A DNA stretch of 64,000 bases from Streptomyces sp. WMMC940 (lineage in GTDB: Bacteria; Actinomycetota; Actinomycetes; Streptomycetales; Streptomycetaceae), in assembly GCF_027460265.1 (NCBI RefSeq), contig NZ_JAPZBC010000001.1, positions 3,681,001 through 3,745,000 of the forward strand, written 5' to 3'. A program made the translations under genes and the position numbers. The notes below the pieces were generated by a model. It was not told where the DNA came from, did no database searches, and saw only the letters and a list, made by a program, of their open reading frames with translations. Of this stretch, positions 50,938 through 59,956 are shown piece by piece. The stretch's first letter is position 1. Each line of letters opens with the position of its first letter.

Positions 50938-51470
50938 GGGCGCCCGTCCGGATACGGGCCATCGTCAACTCCTCACTCGGAGCGCCCGGTTCGGTCCGCC
51001 ACTCGCTGGCCGTACTGGGCATCGTCGCAGTTGCAACCACAGTGCTGCTGGCCCTGGCCAACGGTGCTGCCGCGGCCGCCACCGGCCTCGCCCTCATCAC
51101 CGCAGTCGTGCTGGCCCTGGGGCGCTATGCCGTGGGCGGCCCCGCCCAGGACAGCGGCCATCACAAGCCGGTGCGCCTGTTGGACAGCCAGGCCCCGGCT
51201 CTCGGCGGATGGCAACGCATCGTGGCCAACACCTTCGCGGACGACGGCGAAGTGCACTTCGACACCGTCATGCGACCGCAGTTGCAGCGGCTTTTCGCCG
51301 CTCGGCTGGCCGAACGACACGGCGTCGCAATGTACCGGAACCCGAAGCGGGCCCGGGCGCTGATCGGAGCTGAGCTGTGGCCGTGGATCGATCCTGAGGC
51401 GACCGCTCCGCAGCCCACTCTCCCCGAGCCTGTCCTGCGCTCCCTGCTCGACCGTCTGGAAGCCCTGTGA
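50934..51470 (+). CDS. Small membrane protein of the MoxR/DUF58 operon
   Basis: A 178-residue protein with two adjacent hydrophobic segments (VRHSLAVLGIVAVATTVLLA and GLALITAVVLALGRYAVGG) and a soluble C-terminal half of about 105 residues rich in Arg and Trp (FAARLAERHGVAMYRN, LIGAELWPWIDPEATAP). It is typical of the small unnamed protein that lies between DUF4129 and MoxR genes in actinobacteria. No catalytic motif is visible. It overlaps both neighbours by 4 nt, so it is a fixed part of the operon. Confidence 0.8.
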   Translation: MRAPVRIRAIVNSSLGAPGSVRHSLAVLGIVAVATTVLLALANGAAAAATGLALITAVVLALGRYAVGGPAQDSGHHKPVRLLDSQAPALGGWQRIVANTFADDGEVHFDTVMRPQLQRLFAARLAERHGVAMYRNPKRARALIGAELWPWIDPEATAPQPTLPEPVLRSLLDRLEAL

Positions 51471-52543
51471 CGGTGGCGCTGTGGCCGACCCCGCAGCCCG
51501 CGCACCCCCGCCCCCTGCCCCGTGAGGAACTGACTGTGACCAGTCCACAACCTAGCTCGGACCACGACGCCCTGACTCCCCGACAGGCGGGCGAACGGGC
51601 TGCGGCCGTGATCGATGAGATCCGCACTGCTGTGGTCGGCAAGGCGGAACCGCTGGAGCTGGTAATGCTCGGCATCCTCGCCGGTGGCCACGTCCTCATT
51701 GAGGACCTGCCGGGACTCGGGAAGACGCTGCTGGCACGTTCCTTCGCCACCACTCTCGGCCTGGACTTCCGCCGCATCCAGTTCACCCCCGACCTGCTGC
51801 CCTCCGACGTCACCGGAGCTCCGTTCTACGACCAACGGACTGCCGAGATGGTCTTCCGGCCTGGACCGGTCTTCACCCACCTGCTGCTCGCCGACGAGAT
51901 CAATCGCACCCCGCCCAAGACCCAGGCCGCGCTGCTGGAGGCGATGGCCGAGTCCCAGGTGTCCATCGATGGAAGTACCCGGTCACTGCCGAAGCCCTTC
52001 GTGGTCGTCGCCACCGCCAACCCCATCGAGTACGAGGGCACGTACACCTTGCCCGAGGCACAGCTCGACCGGTTCTTGCTGCGGGTTCGCATGGGCTATC
52101 TGGCGGCGGCCGAGGAGGCAGGCATGCTGCGCGCGCGTGTCGATCGAGCGGCGCCCGAGGCTGTGCTGCGCACGTTCAGCGGACCGGACGAGATGCTGGC
52201 CATGCGGGCCGCCGTTGACCGCGTCGAGGTGGACGACGACCTGCTGGAGTATGTCGTCGCGCTGGTCCATGCCACCCGGGCCCATCCTCATATCCAGGTC
52301 GGCGCCTCTCCGCGCGGGGGCTTGGCCCTGGTGCAGCTCGCCCGCGCTCGTGCTGTCCTGGACCTGCGGGACTATGTGACCCCTGAGGACGTCAAGTTTG
52401 TGGCGGTGCCGGCCCTCGCGCACCGCGTCACCCTCAAGCCAGAGCTGTGGGTCCGGCAGATCGACGCCGACGACGTGATCCGCGAGATCGTGCAATCCGT
52501 GCACGCACCGCAGACCTTGCCGCGCACGCCGATCGCGTCATGA
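51467..52543 (+). CDS. MoxR-family AAA+ ATPase
   Basis: A 358-residue AAA+ ATPase thought to act as a chaperone on membrane or VWA-type partner complexes. Walker A LPGLGKT (81-87), Walker B LLLADE (139-144), sensor region VVVATANPIEYEGTYTLPEA and the lid ASPRGGLALVQLARARAVL are all intact. The GTG at 51467 overlaps the preceding stop. A GTG at 51536 preceded by GAGGAAC is an alternative that would remove a Pro-rich leader of 23 residues. The DUF58 gene follows with an ATGA overlap. Confidence 0.93.
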   Translation: MTVALWPTPQPAHPRPLPREELTVTSPQPSSDHDALTPRQAGERAAAVIDEIRTAVVGKAEPLELVMLGILAGGHVLIEDLPGLGKTLLARSFATTLGLDFRRIQFTPDLLPSDVTGAPFYDQRTAEMVFRPGPVFTHLLLADEINRTPPKTQAALLEAMAESQVSIDGSTRSLPKPFVVVATANPIEYEGTYTLPEAQLDRFLLRVRMGYLAAAEEAGMLRARVDRAAPEAVLRTFSGPDEMLAMRAAVDRVEVDDDLLEYVVALVHATRAHPHIQVGASPRGGLALVQLARARAVLDLRDYVTPEDVKFVAVPALAHRVTLKPELWVRQIDADDVIREIVQSVHAPQTLPRTPIAS

Positions 52544-53886
52544 CGGAGCCCATGCCGGCCCGCAAAGCGGCCACCGCCATTCAACGGGCCCTGGACGACC
52601 GCCACGGCGCAACAACCCAACCCCCGCCGCCACCTCCACCCGGGTGGCGCGCCGGTGAACGCGCGCTGCGGTGGGCCACGTTGGCCGTCGTTGCGCTGGC
52701 CGCCGCGCTGGTCACCGGGCACGCCTGGGTACTCGCCCTCGCCGCCACACCCTTGGTGCTGCTCGCCCTCGCCCTGCCGAGCGGGCCGCGACCGGAGACG
52801 GTGACGGCCGAGGCCAACGTGGAGCCGCGGCAGTGCTTCGAAGGCGAGCAGCTAACGGTGCGGATCACACTGTCCTACGACGGTGAACCCGCCCGTCTGG
52901 ATCCCGGAGTCATGCTCGGTCACGGGGTCCGGCTCGATCACCTCGCGGTCGGCCCGCACCGCGTCGATCTCGTCCTGACAGCGCAGCGCTGGGGCCGCTG
53001 GACACTCGGCACCGTCGACGTCGACGTCTACGACCCCGGCGGGCTGGCCCTGCGCACCGTGCGAGCCGAACTCGGTGAGATCGCCGTCTTCCCACTGTCC
53101 ACACACGCCAGCCTCACGCCCATCCCCGTCCGGCTGCCGCAGCGGCTCGGCGAGCACACCGCCGTGCAGCGCGGCGAGGGCGTCGAGGTCATCGGCGTGC
53201 ACCCGTATGTACGCGGCGAACGGCAGCGGCGGATCCACTGGCCGGCCACCACCCGCCGCGGCGCCCTGCAAGTCCACCAGTTCGCCGCGGAGCGCACCGC
53301 CGACACCGTGGTGCTGCTGGATGTGCTCGCCGACGTAGTCGACCCGGTCACCGGTTCGTCCTCGCTCGACGAGACCTTCCGAGCCGCTGCCGGGCTGGTC
53401 CGCGCCTACCTGCGCACCCACGACCGGGTCGGCGTCGTGTCGATCGGTGGCGCGACCCGCTGGCTGCAACCCGGAAGCGGCCACGGGTACTTTTACCGCA
53501 TCGTCGAGAGCGTGCTGGAGGTCCGCAAGGACCGCGCGTACCGCACGGAGGGACTCAGCCTGCTCCCACCACCTGCGTTGCCCGAAGGAGCGCTGGTGTA
53601 CGTCATCACGCCGTTGACCGACCAGCGGATTTTCGACATCCTGCACCAGGTGCGCGGACGGGCCAACCCGATGGTCGTGGTCGAGATCCCCACTGGCCAG
53701 CCGGTCCTGGAACCTGGCGACACCGAGGGCGAACTCGCGCTGCGGCTGTGGCGGGCCGACCGCAATGCTATGCGCTTCGCCTTGGTGAAACGCGGCATCG
53801 CGCTCGTCGCCCACCGGCCCGGCGAGACCCTCGACATCGCCCTTGCGCCGCTGCTGCGCACCCGCATCCACGGGGGGGCCCGATGA
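52540..53886 (+). CDS. DUF58 (VWA-like) protein
   Basis: A 448-residue protein, the usual client or partner of MoxR. Two N-terminal membrane helices (ATLAVVALAAALVTGHAWVL onward) precede a beta-rich region. The DUF58 motif reads IGVHPYVRGERQRRIHWPAT, followed by a VWA-like fold (VVLLDVLADVVDP). The usual MIDAS Asp-x-Ser-x-Ser is not evident. The family is linked to envelope integrity in other bacteria; the substrate is unknown. It overlaps the genes on both sides. Confidence 0.9.
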   Translation: MTEPMPARKAATAIQRALDDRHGATTQPPPPPPPGWRAGERALRWATLAVVALAAALVTGHAWVLALAATPLVLLALALPSGPRPETVTAEANVEPRQCFEGEQLTVRITLSYDGEPARLDPGVMLGHGVRLDHLAVGPHRVDLVLTAQRWGRWTLGTVDVDVYDPGGLALRTVRAELGEIAVFPLSTHASLTPIPVRLPQRLGEHTAVQRGEGVEVIGVHPYVRGERQRRIHWPATTRRGALQVHQFAAERTADTVVLLDVLADVVDPVTGSSSLDETFRAAAGLVRAYLRTHDRVGVVSIGGATRWLQPGSGHGYFYRIVESVLEVRKDRAYRTEGLSLLPPPALPEGALVYVITPLTDQRIFDILHQVRGRANPMVVVEIPTGQPVLEPGDTEGELALRLWRADRNAMRFALVKRGIALVAHRPGETLDIALAPLLRTRIHGGAR

Positions 53887-54485
53887 CCACCGCCCCCGCC
53901 CGGATCGTCCGGCCAGGCACACCCCCGGCTGACAGCCGAGCCGCCCTCCTCGTCACTCGTCTCACCTCCCGCATCACCGACCGCTTGCTCGGAACGGCCC
54001 TTGCCGTCGCCGCCTGCAACCCACCGGCCGCACTGCATGCACCGCTGCCGGTCAGGGTGCTGGTGGTCGGAGCGGCGGCGGCCGCGTGGTGGGCCGCTCC
54101 AATGGTCGACGCACGCCCCGTCTCGACCTCCATGCGCTGGCGGACCGTCGCGGCCCGCCGCAGGACGACCGTGCTGCCGGCGGCGGCGATCGCGGTCGCC
54201 GCGGCCACCGGCCCCCCGGTCTGGCTGGTCGTCTGCATCGCCGCCCTGCTGCTTGCCTACCTGCTCGTCACCGATGCATGGACAGCCGGTGTCACTGCCC
54301 CGCCCGGCCGCCCGCAGGCGACACCCGCACTGGCGGCCGCCGCCGCGACCGCAGTGGTACTGCTCGCCGCTCAGGCGCCGGTCGCGGGCACCTCATGGGC
54401 ACGTCTGCCCGCCTCACTCGCCGTCGCGGCGACCACGGTTTGCCTGGTACTGGCGCTGCGCACCCGTCGCAGCCCGCCCGGCTGA
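53883..54485 (+). CDS. Membrane protein closing the MoxR/DUF58 operon
   Basis: A 200-residue Ala-rich protein with about six predicted membrane segments (LLGTALAVAACNPPAALHA, VRVLVVGAAAAAWWAAPMVD, TVLPAAAIAVAAATGPPVWL, VCIAALLLAYLLVTDAW, ALAAAAATAVVLLAAQAPVA, LAVAATTVCLVLALRT). I recognise no family. Its ATG overlaps the DUF58 stop, and it is the last gene before the convergent nucleotidyltransferase. Confidence 0.75.
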   Translation: MTTAPARIVRPGTPPADSRAALLVTRLTSRITDRLLGTALAVAACNPPAALHAPLPVRVLVVGAAAAAWWAAPMVDARPVSTSMRWRTVAARRRTTVLPAAAIAVAAATGPPVWLVVCIAALLLAYLLVTDAWTAGVTAPPGRPQATPALAAAAATAVVLLAAQAPVAGTSWARLPASLAVAATTVCLVLALRTRRSPPG

Positions 54486-54618
54486 CCGCCGAGCGCGCTT
54501 GGCCGTACCGTCGGCATCGTTGAAGGATCGCACACTGCACCGGGGAGTGGTCCTTACGGTTGGAGGCGCTCGAGCGGCGCCCACCATTCGAGCCGAGCTC
54601 CATACCAGAGGCCCACGG

Positions 54619-55638
54619 TCACGCCGCCCAGGCGCGAGTCTGCGTTGGCCGAGGGATGGCCAGCCCAAGGCTGGCGAGAGCCGTGCCTGACGTCGCGAGA
54701 CGACGAAGCCTCGCGGCCTCCTCCTCGGTGGCGTCAGCATCGGGCACGATCTCGGGCAACACCTGATGGAGCGCGTGCTGTGCGCTGAGCGGCCGCCCTT
54801 CGACCTGATGCTCGATGGCACGGTCCACGTAGTCGCGTGCTGTACGCAGTCGCTTGCGTACCTCATTGATCGGCATCCCCAGCGGAATATCTCCAGCGAC
54901 TCCAGCAGGATCCGGGGTGGGACCGGCTTCGAGCTGTTCGGCAGCATGCGTGAAGAAGACCTGCAGCGCTTCGATGAGGGGCATCGGTGTCTCGATGCAG
55001 TCCAGGGCCAGCGCCTTGATATTCCAGGAGCACAGTGGCTTGCTGTGCTTGCAGTTCCAATGCTTAAGCAGTCTCACGGCCCTGGCGAACACCACGTCGG
55101 TGGACTCGATGGCACGAAGAACCATCTCGGTGTGGGCGACGGGGTCGGCATGATCCCACTTGGCGGCGATCTCCATGTTGGGGATGTACAACCCCTTCCC
55201 GGACGGGTGAGGGACCGCCGTCATGACGTCCGCCGTGAAGTCCTCCTGCTGCTTGGTGACGGGGTCACCGAAGCGGACAAGCACAGCGCGACGCCTACCG
55301 GCAACCTCAACCGTCAGCCGGTGAAACTCGTCTTCGAGGTCTTCACGAATCACGTCGCGTGCGCGCTCCATCAGGGACAACGCATCGTGGCCGTCCGGAC
55401 CGTAGCCTGCGGCGTCTGCTCTGCTAAGGACCGCGCCGAGGTCCACGTCAGTCAGAGGCGAGTTGGCGTCGCCGTGGGCAACGCTCCCGTTGAAGTAGGT
55501 CTTCGCCCCAGGGAAGGCCCGTCGCAAGGCTTTCGCCAAGAGACCCCTACGGCGCTTGGCCTCAGCCAGCTCCTCGTCAGTCACCTGAATCTCGCGACGC
55601 CCCTCTTCAAGAAGAGTCGCAAGCGACTTGCCGCTCAT
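54619..55638 (-). CDS. CD-NTase-like nucleotidyltransferase
   Basis: A 339-residue protein with a polymerase-beta-type nucleotidyltransferase core. The GS motif is in FNGSVAHGDANSPLTDVDLG (Gly51-Ser52; metal-binding Asp64 and Asp66) and a third carboxylate is in DFTADVMTAV (Asp137). These are followed by the helical domain PNMEIAAKWDHADP and VFARAVRLLKHWNCKHSKPL typical of cGAS/DncV-like enzymes. Such enzymes make cyclic oligonucleotide second messengers in CBASS anti-phage systems. No CBASS effector (phospholipase, nuclease, TM-SAVED, TIR) lies next to it, so this may be an orphan, or the adjacent XRE-ImmA genes may complete an unusual system. A tRNA-modifying role is possible. Confidence 0.75.
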   Translation of the reverse strand: MSGKSLATLLEEGRREIQVTDEELAEAKRRRGLLAKALRRAFPGAKTYFNGSVAHGDANSPLTDVDLGAVLSRADAAGYGPDGHDALSLMERARDVIREDLEDEFHRLTVEVAGRRRAVLVRFGDPVTKQQEDFTADVMTAVPHPSGKGLYIPNMEIAAKWDHADPVAHTEMVLRAIESTDVVFARAVRLLKHWNCKHSKPLCSWNIKALALDCIETPMPLIEALQVFFTHAAEQLEAGPTPDPAGVAGDIPLGMPINEVRKRLRTARDYVDRAIEHQVEGRPLSAQHALHQVLPEIVPDADATEEEAARLRRLATSGTALASLGLAIPRPTQTRAWAA

Positions 55639-55776
55639 CCGAGCTCCCTTCAGTCACGGCTGCTCTCCCCTCGATACCCGTGATCGCCATCTTCGCAAAC
55701 TCCAGGCGATTCCAGTCTTACAAACAGCGTTTGGCAGGATGGAACACCCAGCGCCAGTCAGCGAGGATGTGAACTG

Positions 55777-56082
55777 ATGGACGATTTCTACGAAGCCTTC
55801 GGCGACCGGGTGCGACGAGCCCGTACGGCTCTTGGGCTGAATCAACAGTCACTTGGTAGGGCAGTCGGTCTCAACCGCACGTCAATCAGCAACATTGAGC
55901 AGGGCTGCCAGCGGGTGGCTCTACACATGCTCTACGCGTTCGCGATGGCCCTGAAGGTGGAACCCGAAGCATTGCTCCCCGGTTCCACGGGACAGCCTGA
56001 TGTCCTCGATGAGCTTCCGGAAGACGCCCGGATGTGGGCCCAGAACGTGCTCGCGAACGCGGAGGAGACCAATCATGGCTAG
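55777..56082 (+). CDS. XRE-family antitoxin-like regulator
   Basis: A 101-residue protein with an N-terminal Cro/C1-type helix-turn-helix (GDRVRRARTALGLNQQSLGR, then AVGLNRTSISNIEQGCQRVA) and a short acidic C-terminus. It overlaps the following ImmA/IrrE peptidase gene by 8 nt, a standard repressor-protease pair in which the peptidase cleaves the repressor on a signal. It is divergent from the nucleotidyltransferase gene across 138 bp, so it may repress both directions. Confidence 0.88.
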   Translation: MDDFYEAFGDRVRRARTALGLNQQSLGRAVGLNRTSISNIEQGCQRVALHMLYAFAMALKVEPEALLPGSTGQPDVLDELPEDARMWAQNVLANAEETNHG

Positions 56083-56599
56083 GCGCGCAGAATCGCTGGC
56101 TTCCCGACTACTGACCGACGGAGGCGTCTCCGCTCCACCGGTGAACGTCGAGCAGCTCGCCGCCGACCATGGCGCCCTCGTGTCGGCGAGCCCTTTCAGG
56201 GACGGCGACGTGTCCGGCATGCTTCTCCGCCGCGAGGGGCAGCCTCCGGTGATCGGTGTCAATGGGGCACACCCAGAGCGTCGCCAGCGTTTCACCATCG
56301 CCCATGAGCTCGGACACTTGCTGCTGCATCCAGGGCGGGAGATCGTCTTGGACAGGCCGGTGCGAGTCAACCTCAGGGACAAGACGTCCAGCATGGCTAC
56401 CGATCAGGAAGAGATCGAGGCCAATGCGTTCGCCGCGAGCCTGCTGATGCCGGCCGAGATGGTCCGCCGAGAGTTGGTGAAACTCAGCCCGGCAGTACGT
56501 CAGGACCCTGACGACTGCACGGCTCGTCTCGCAGACGTGTTCCAGGTGAGCACAGCAGCGATGGGTTTCCGGCTGATCAACCTCGGAATGTTGAGCTAG
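56075..56599 (+). CDS. ImmA/IrrE-family metallopeptidase
   Basis: A 174-residue zinc peptidase with the catalytic motif HELGH (residues 77-81) in RQRFTIAHELGHLLLH and the third ligand in EIEANAFAASLLMPAEM. A C-terminal part (VRQDPDDCTARLADVFQVST) resembles the usual substrate-contact region. Members cleave partner XRE repressors or activate stress and mobile-element genes. The ATG at 56075 overlaps the XRE gene. A terminator follows. Confidence 0.9.
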   Translation: MARRAESLASRLLTDGGVSAPPVNVEQLAADHGALVSASPFRDGDVSGMLLRREGQPPVIGVNGAHPERRQRFTIAHELGHLLLHPGREIVLDRPVRVNLRDKTSSMATDQEEIEANAFAASLLMPAEMVRRELVKLSPAVRQDPDDCTARLADVFQVSTAAMGFRLINLGMLS

Positions 56600-56616
56600 C
56601 GCCCCTGCGCCGGACA

Positions 56617-56645
56617 GCCCCGGCATAAGACACTCCTGCCGGGGC
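56617..56645. terminator. Terminator between immA and hsdR
   Basis: GCCCCGGCA (56617-56625) and TGCCGGGGC (56637-56645) form a perfect 9-bp stem with an 11-nt loop, 18 nt after the peptidase stop and about 32 nt from the convergent hsdR end. Confidence 0.75.
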
Positions 56646-56677
56646 GAAATCTTGGCCGCACAGTGCCGGAGACGACG

Positions 56678-59600
56678 TCAGTTGTCCGGGACGCCGTTCG
56701 TGGACCACTCGTTGGCGAAGTGCTCCATCTGCTTCAGGACGAGGTTGATGGCCTCGGCTTCCTGGTCCGGCGGGTACTTGTGTCGGGCGAGGAGGCGCTT
56801 GATGGCGCTGCGGAGGCGGGCGCGGACCGGTTCGCGGGCGATCCAGTCCGGCTTGAGCTTGCTGCGGACCTCTGCGACCAGCTCGCGGGCGATGCCGGCC
56901 AGCACCTCGTCGCCCATCACCGAGCGTGCCGTGCCGTGATCGGCCACGGCGTCGTAGAAGGCGAGCTCGCGCCAGTCCAACGGCGGCTCGAACTTCTCGC
57001 CGCGGCGGGCGTCGTCCATGACCTCCTTCGCCATCTCGACGAGCTTGGCGATGAGCTCCGCGCTCGTGTACTGCTGCCGCATATACCGGACCATCAGGTC
57101 CTGGAGCCGTTCGGAGAACGTGGTGCGGCGAACGATGTTGTGCCGCGTCACCTCGCGCATCTTCCGCTCGATGAGTCGCCGCAGTGCCTCCGCCGCCAGG
57201 TGCGGGGTCTCACTGTTCTGCAGCTGGGCGACGAGCGCGTCGTTCAGGTGCGTCAGGTCGGCGGTCTCCAGGCCTGCCTCGGCAAACAGGTCCGTCACGC
57301 CGCCGGTCTCGACGACCGAGGAGGTCAGCTGCGCGAGGTACAGCTCGACGTCGCGGGCGACGGGCAGACCGCGGGCCTCGCGATCCATCGCGTCGTACTT
57401 CGCCATGTAGGCGCGGACCTCGACGAAGTACTGGATGTCGCGCCGCCAGGCGGGGTGGTCCGGGAAGCGCTCGCCGATGTTCTTGGCGCTGGCAGACAGC
57501 GCGTAGAAGCGCTCCAGGCGGTGGGCGTGCTCGCGGAAGCGCCGGCCGAGCGTCTGGCGGGGGTCGTCCAGCTTGTCCGGGTCGTTGCCAGCCGTACGCG
57601 GATCGCGCAGATAGTTGGCGGCCCTGATGGCAGCGTCGATGAATGCCGTCCTGGACGGCATGGCCAGCCGTGCCTGCCAGTCGAAGCCGCGCAGGATGTC
57701 GGTGAGGATGTCGTACTCGTTGCGCAGTTCGTCCAGCGCCCGGTCGAGGTCCTGGCCGAGCGTGCGGTCCTGCTTGTCGGCTTCGGTGTACTCGGCGATC
57801 GCCCGCTGGAGGTTCTCGGTCAGCGGTGCGTACCCAACGAGGAGGCCGTCCTCCTTGGCGCGGAAGCGGCGGTTGACGCGGGCCAGGGCTTGCATCAGGT
57901 TGGCGCCCTTGAGCGGCCGGTCCAGGTACATCGTGTGGACGGGCGGAGCATCGAAGCCGGTCAGGAGCATGTTGTTGACGATGAGCAGCTCCAGCTCGTC
58001 GTCGGGATCCTTCGCCCGGTTGATGACCGTCTTGCGCTGGCTGTCGCGGAGGGCATGGGCGCGCAGGTGGTCGGGATCCTTACGGGAATCCGAGGAGAAG
58101 ACGATCTTCATGGCGCCCTTGTCGACCTCGTTGCTGTGCCACTCGGGCCGCAGCTCGCGCAGGGCGTCATAGACACGGACGCAGATCTCGCGGGTCGCAC
58201 ACACGACCATCGCCTTGCCAGCCGCGCCGGCCTTGTCGGAGACGCCTACGAACGGCTTCATACGCTCGCGCCGTCCCTCCCAGTGCTCGACCAGGTCCGC
58301 GGCGAGGTCCCGTATGCGGGCGGGCGCGCCGTACATCGCATTCATGGTGGCGACGGCCTGTTCGACGCGGCGGCGCTCGACGTCGTCGAGGCCATCGGTG
58401 ATGCGGTCCGCCTCCTCGTCGATCGTCGTCGGATCTACGCCCTTGTCCATCACGAGCTGGATGACGCGGCTCTCGTGGAAGACCTTGACGGTGGCGCCGT
58501 CGTCGGCCGCACGCTTGAGGTCGTAGACGTCGATGTAGCCGTTGTAGTCGCCCTTGTCGCCGAACACCTCGCGGGTGTTGCGGTCGGCCTGGGATAGCGG
58601 GGTGCCGGTGAAGGCGAGGAGCGTGGCGTGCGGGAGCGCGTCGCGCAGGTGGCGGGCGTAGCCGTTGAGGGAGTCGTAGTGGCTGCGATGTGCCTCGTCG
58701 ACCACGACCACGATGTTGCGCCGGTCCGACAGCAGCGGGTGCTCCGCGCCGGACTGCTTCTCCTCCTTGGTGCGGCCGAACTTCTGCAGCGTGGTGAAGA
58801 GGATGCCGCCGACCCGCTTGGCGGCAAGTTCCTCGCGCAGCTCGGCCCGGGTGAGGACCTGCTTGGGCGCCTCCGGGAGGATCTCGCTCTCCAGGAAGGT
58901 CGAGAACAGCTGGTCGTCGAGGTCCGTGCGGTCCGTGATGACGACGACCGTCGGGTTCAGAAGCGCCGGGTCCTTCATCACCATGGTCGTGGTGAGGACC
59001 ATCTCCTCGGACTTGCCCGAACCCTGGGTGTGCCAGACAACGCCGGCCCTCCCGTCGCTCGCCGCGGCCTGGCGCACGGCCCCCGCGGCGCGGGTCACCG
59101 CGTGGTATTGGTGCGGCTTCGCGATGCGCTTCATCCGCCTCGACGGGACGAAGTTGACGAAGGACCGGATGAGGGCGAGGAACCGCGGCTGAGTGAACAG
59201 GCCGTGTACAGCCAGGTTCTGGCCCGAGTCCCATATCCCCTCGGCGTCAAGCGGGTCGACGCGCGCGCCGAACTCGTCCGTGTTCCAAGGCGCGAAGTGC
59301 TCGTACGGGGTGAAGGGTGTGCCGTACTTGGCGGTGATGCCGTCCGAGAGCAGGATGACCGCGTTGTACCGGAAGGCAGTCGGAAACTCCTTGACGTAGC
59401 GGGTGACCTGCGAGTGCGCGGTCTGGAGCGTGGCGTCTTCGTCGCCAGCGCGCTTGAGCTCCAGAACGGCGAGCGGCAGGCCGTTTACATACAGGACGAC
59501 ATCGAAGCGGCGGATACGCTCGCCGTCGATGACGGTCACCTGGTTGAGGGCGCGGTAGACGTTCGCGTCCGGGTCGTCCAGGTCGACGAGACGGACGGTG

Positions 59601-59956
59601 GGGTTGTGCTCGGCGCCGAAGGCGTCGGTGTACGTAACGGACCGGATGCCGGTCGTCAGAAAGCCGTGGGCGGTGCGGTTCTCTTCATACGTGTCCTGGG
59701 ACGTCGGCGTCGCGGCGACGGCGACGGCGTCGCGGACGGCGTCTAGAGGCAGCTCGGAGTTGAGCCGCTCGATCGCCTCGCGGAGGTCCGGATACAGAAT
59801 CAGGTCGTCCCACGACTTGCGGTGGCCGGAGCCGGGGGCGAGCTCATTGCCGGGGGTGTGCTGCCAGGCGAGCTCGCCGAGCTCGTCGAGGGCGAGAAGC
59901 TCCCAGTCAGACTCGTGGGGGCGGTGGCGCTTGTTATCGTCGTCGGGGGGCGTCAT
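56678..59956 (-). CDS. hsdR: Type I restriction endonuclease subunit HsdR
   Basis: The 1092-residue motor and nuclease subunit. The N-terminal nuclease domain has Asp152 and the ELK motif (166-168) in FDVVLYVNGLPLAVLELKRA. The SF2 translocase has Walker A TQGSGKS (310-316), DEAH (420-423) in VVVVDEAHRSHYD, LAFTGTPL, and later LLTGFDAPPVHTMYLDRPLK and LMQALARVNRRF. A C-terminal helical domain mediates contact with HsdM. All key residues are present. Its ATG overlaps the hsdS stop (ATGA), so hsdM-hsdS-hsdR are one operon. Confidence 0.95.
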   Translation of the reverse strand: MTPPDDDNKRHRPHESDWELLALDELGELAWQHTPGNELAPGSGHRKSWDDLILYPDLREAIERLNSELPLDAVRDAVAVAATPTSQDTYEENRTAHGFLTTGIRSVTYTDAFGAEHNPTVRLVDLDDPDANVYRALNQVTVIDGERIRRFDVVLYVNGLPLAVLELKRAGDEDATLQTAHSQVTRYVKEFPTAFRYNAVILLSDGITAKYGTPFTPYEHFAPWNTDEFGARVDPLDAEGIWDSGQNLAVHGLFTQPRFLALIRSFVNFVPSRRMKRIAKPHQYHAVTRAAGAVRQAAASDGRAGVVWHTQGSGKSEEMVLTTTMVMKDPALLNPTVVVITDRTDLDDQLFSTFLESEILPEAPKQVLTRAELREELAAKRVGGILFTTLQKFGRTKEEKQSGAEHPLLSDRRNIVVVVDEAHRSHYDSLNGYARHLRDALPHATLLAFTGTPLSQADRNTREVFGDKGDYNGYIDVYDLKRAADDGATVKVFHESRVIQLVMDKGVDPTTIDEEADRITDGLDDVERRRVEQAVATMNAMYGAPARIRDLAADLVEHWEGRRERMKPFVGVSDKAGAAGKAMVVCATREICVRVYDALRELRPEWHSNEVDKGAMKIVFSSDSRKDPDHLRAHALRDSQRKTVINRAKDPDDELELLIVNNMLLTGFDAPPVHTMYLDRPLKGANLMQALARVNRRFRAKEDGLLVGYAPLTENLQRAIAEYTEADKQDRTLGQDLDRALDELRNEYDILTDILRGFDWQARLAMPSRTAFIDAAIRAANYLRDPRTAGNDPDKLDDPRQTLGRRFREHAHRLERFYALSASAKNIGERFPDHPAWRRDIQYFVEVRAYMAKYDAMDREARGLPVARDVELYLAQLTSSVVETGGVTDLFAEAGLETADLTHLNDALVAQLQNSETPHLAAEALRRLIERKMREVTRHNIVRRTTFSERLQDLMVRYMRQQYTSAELIAKLVEMAKEVMDDARRGEKFEPPLDWRELAFYDAVADHGTARSVMGDEVLAGIARELVAEVRSKLKPDWIAREPVRARLRSAIKRLLARHKYPPDQEAEAINLVLKQMEHFANEWSTNGVPDN

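Noticed and set aside
56663..58597. A 644-codon plus-strand frame opposite hsdR
   Set aside because: It is a complementary-frame shadow of hsdR; hsdR motifs on the other strand are unambiguous.
54619..59956. A complete CBASS operon
   Set aside because: Only the nucleotidyltransferase resembles CBASS. No effector or Cap2/Cap3 proteins are adjacent; the neighbours are XRE-ImmA and type I RM genes.
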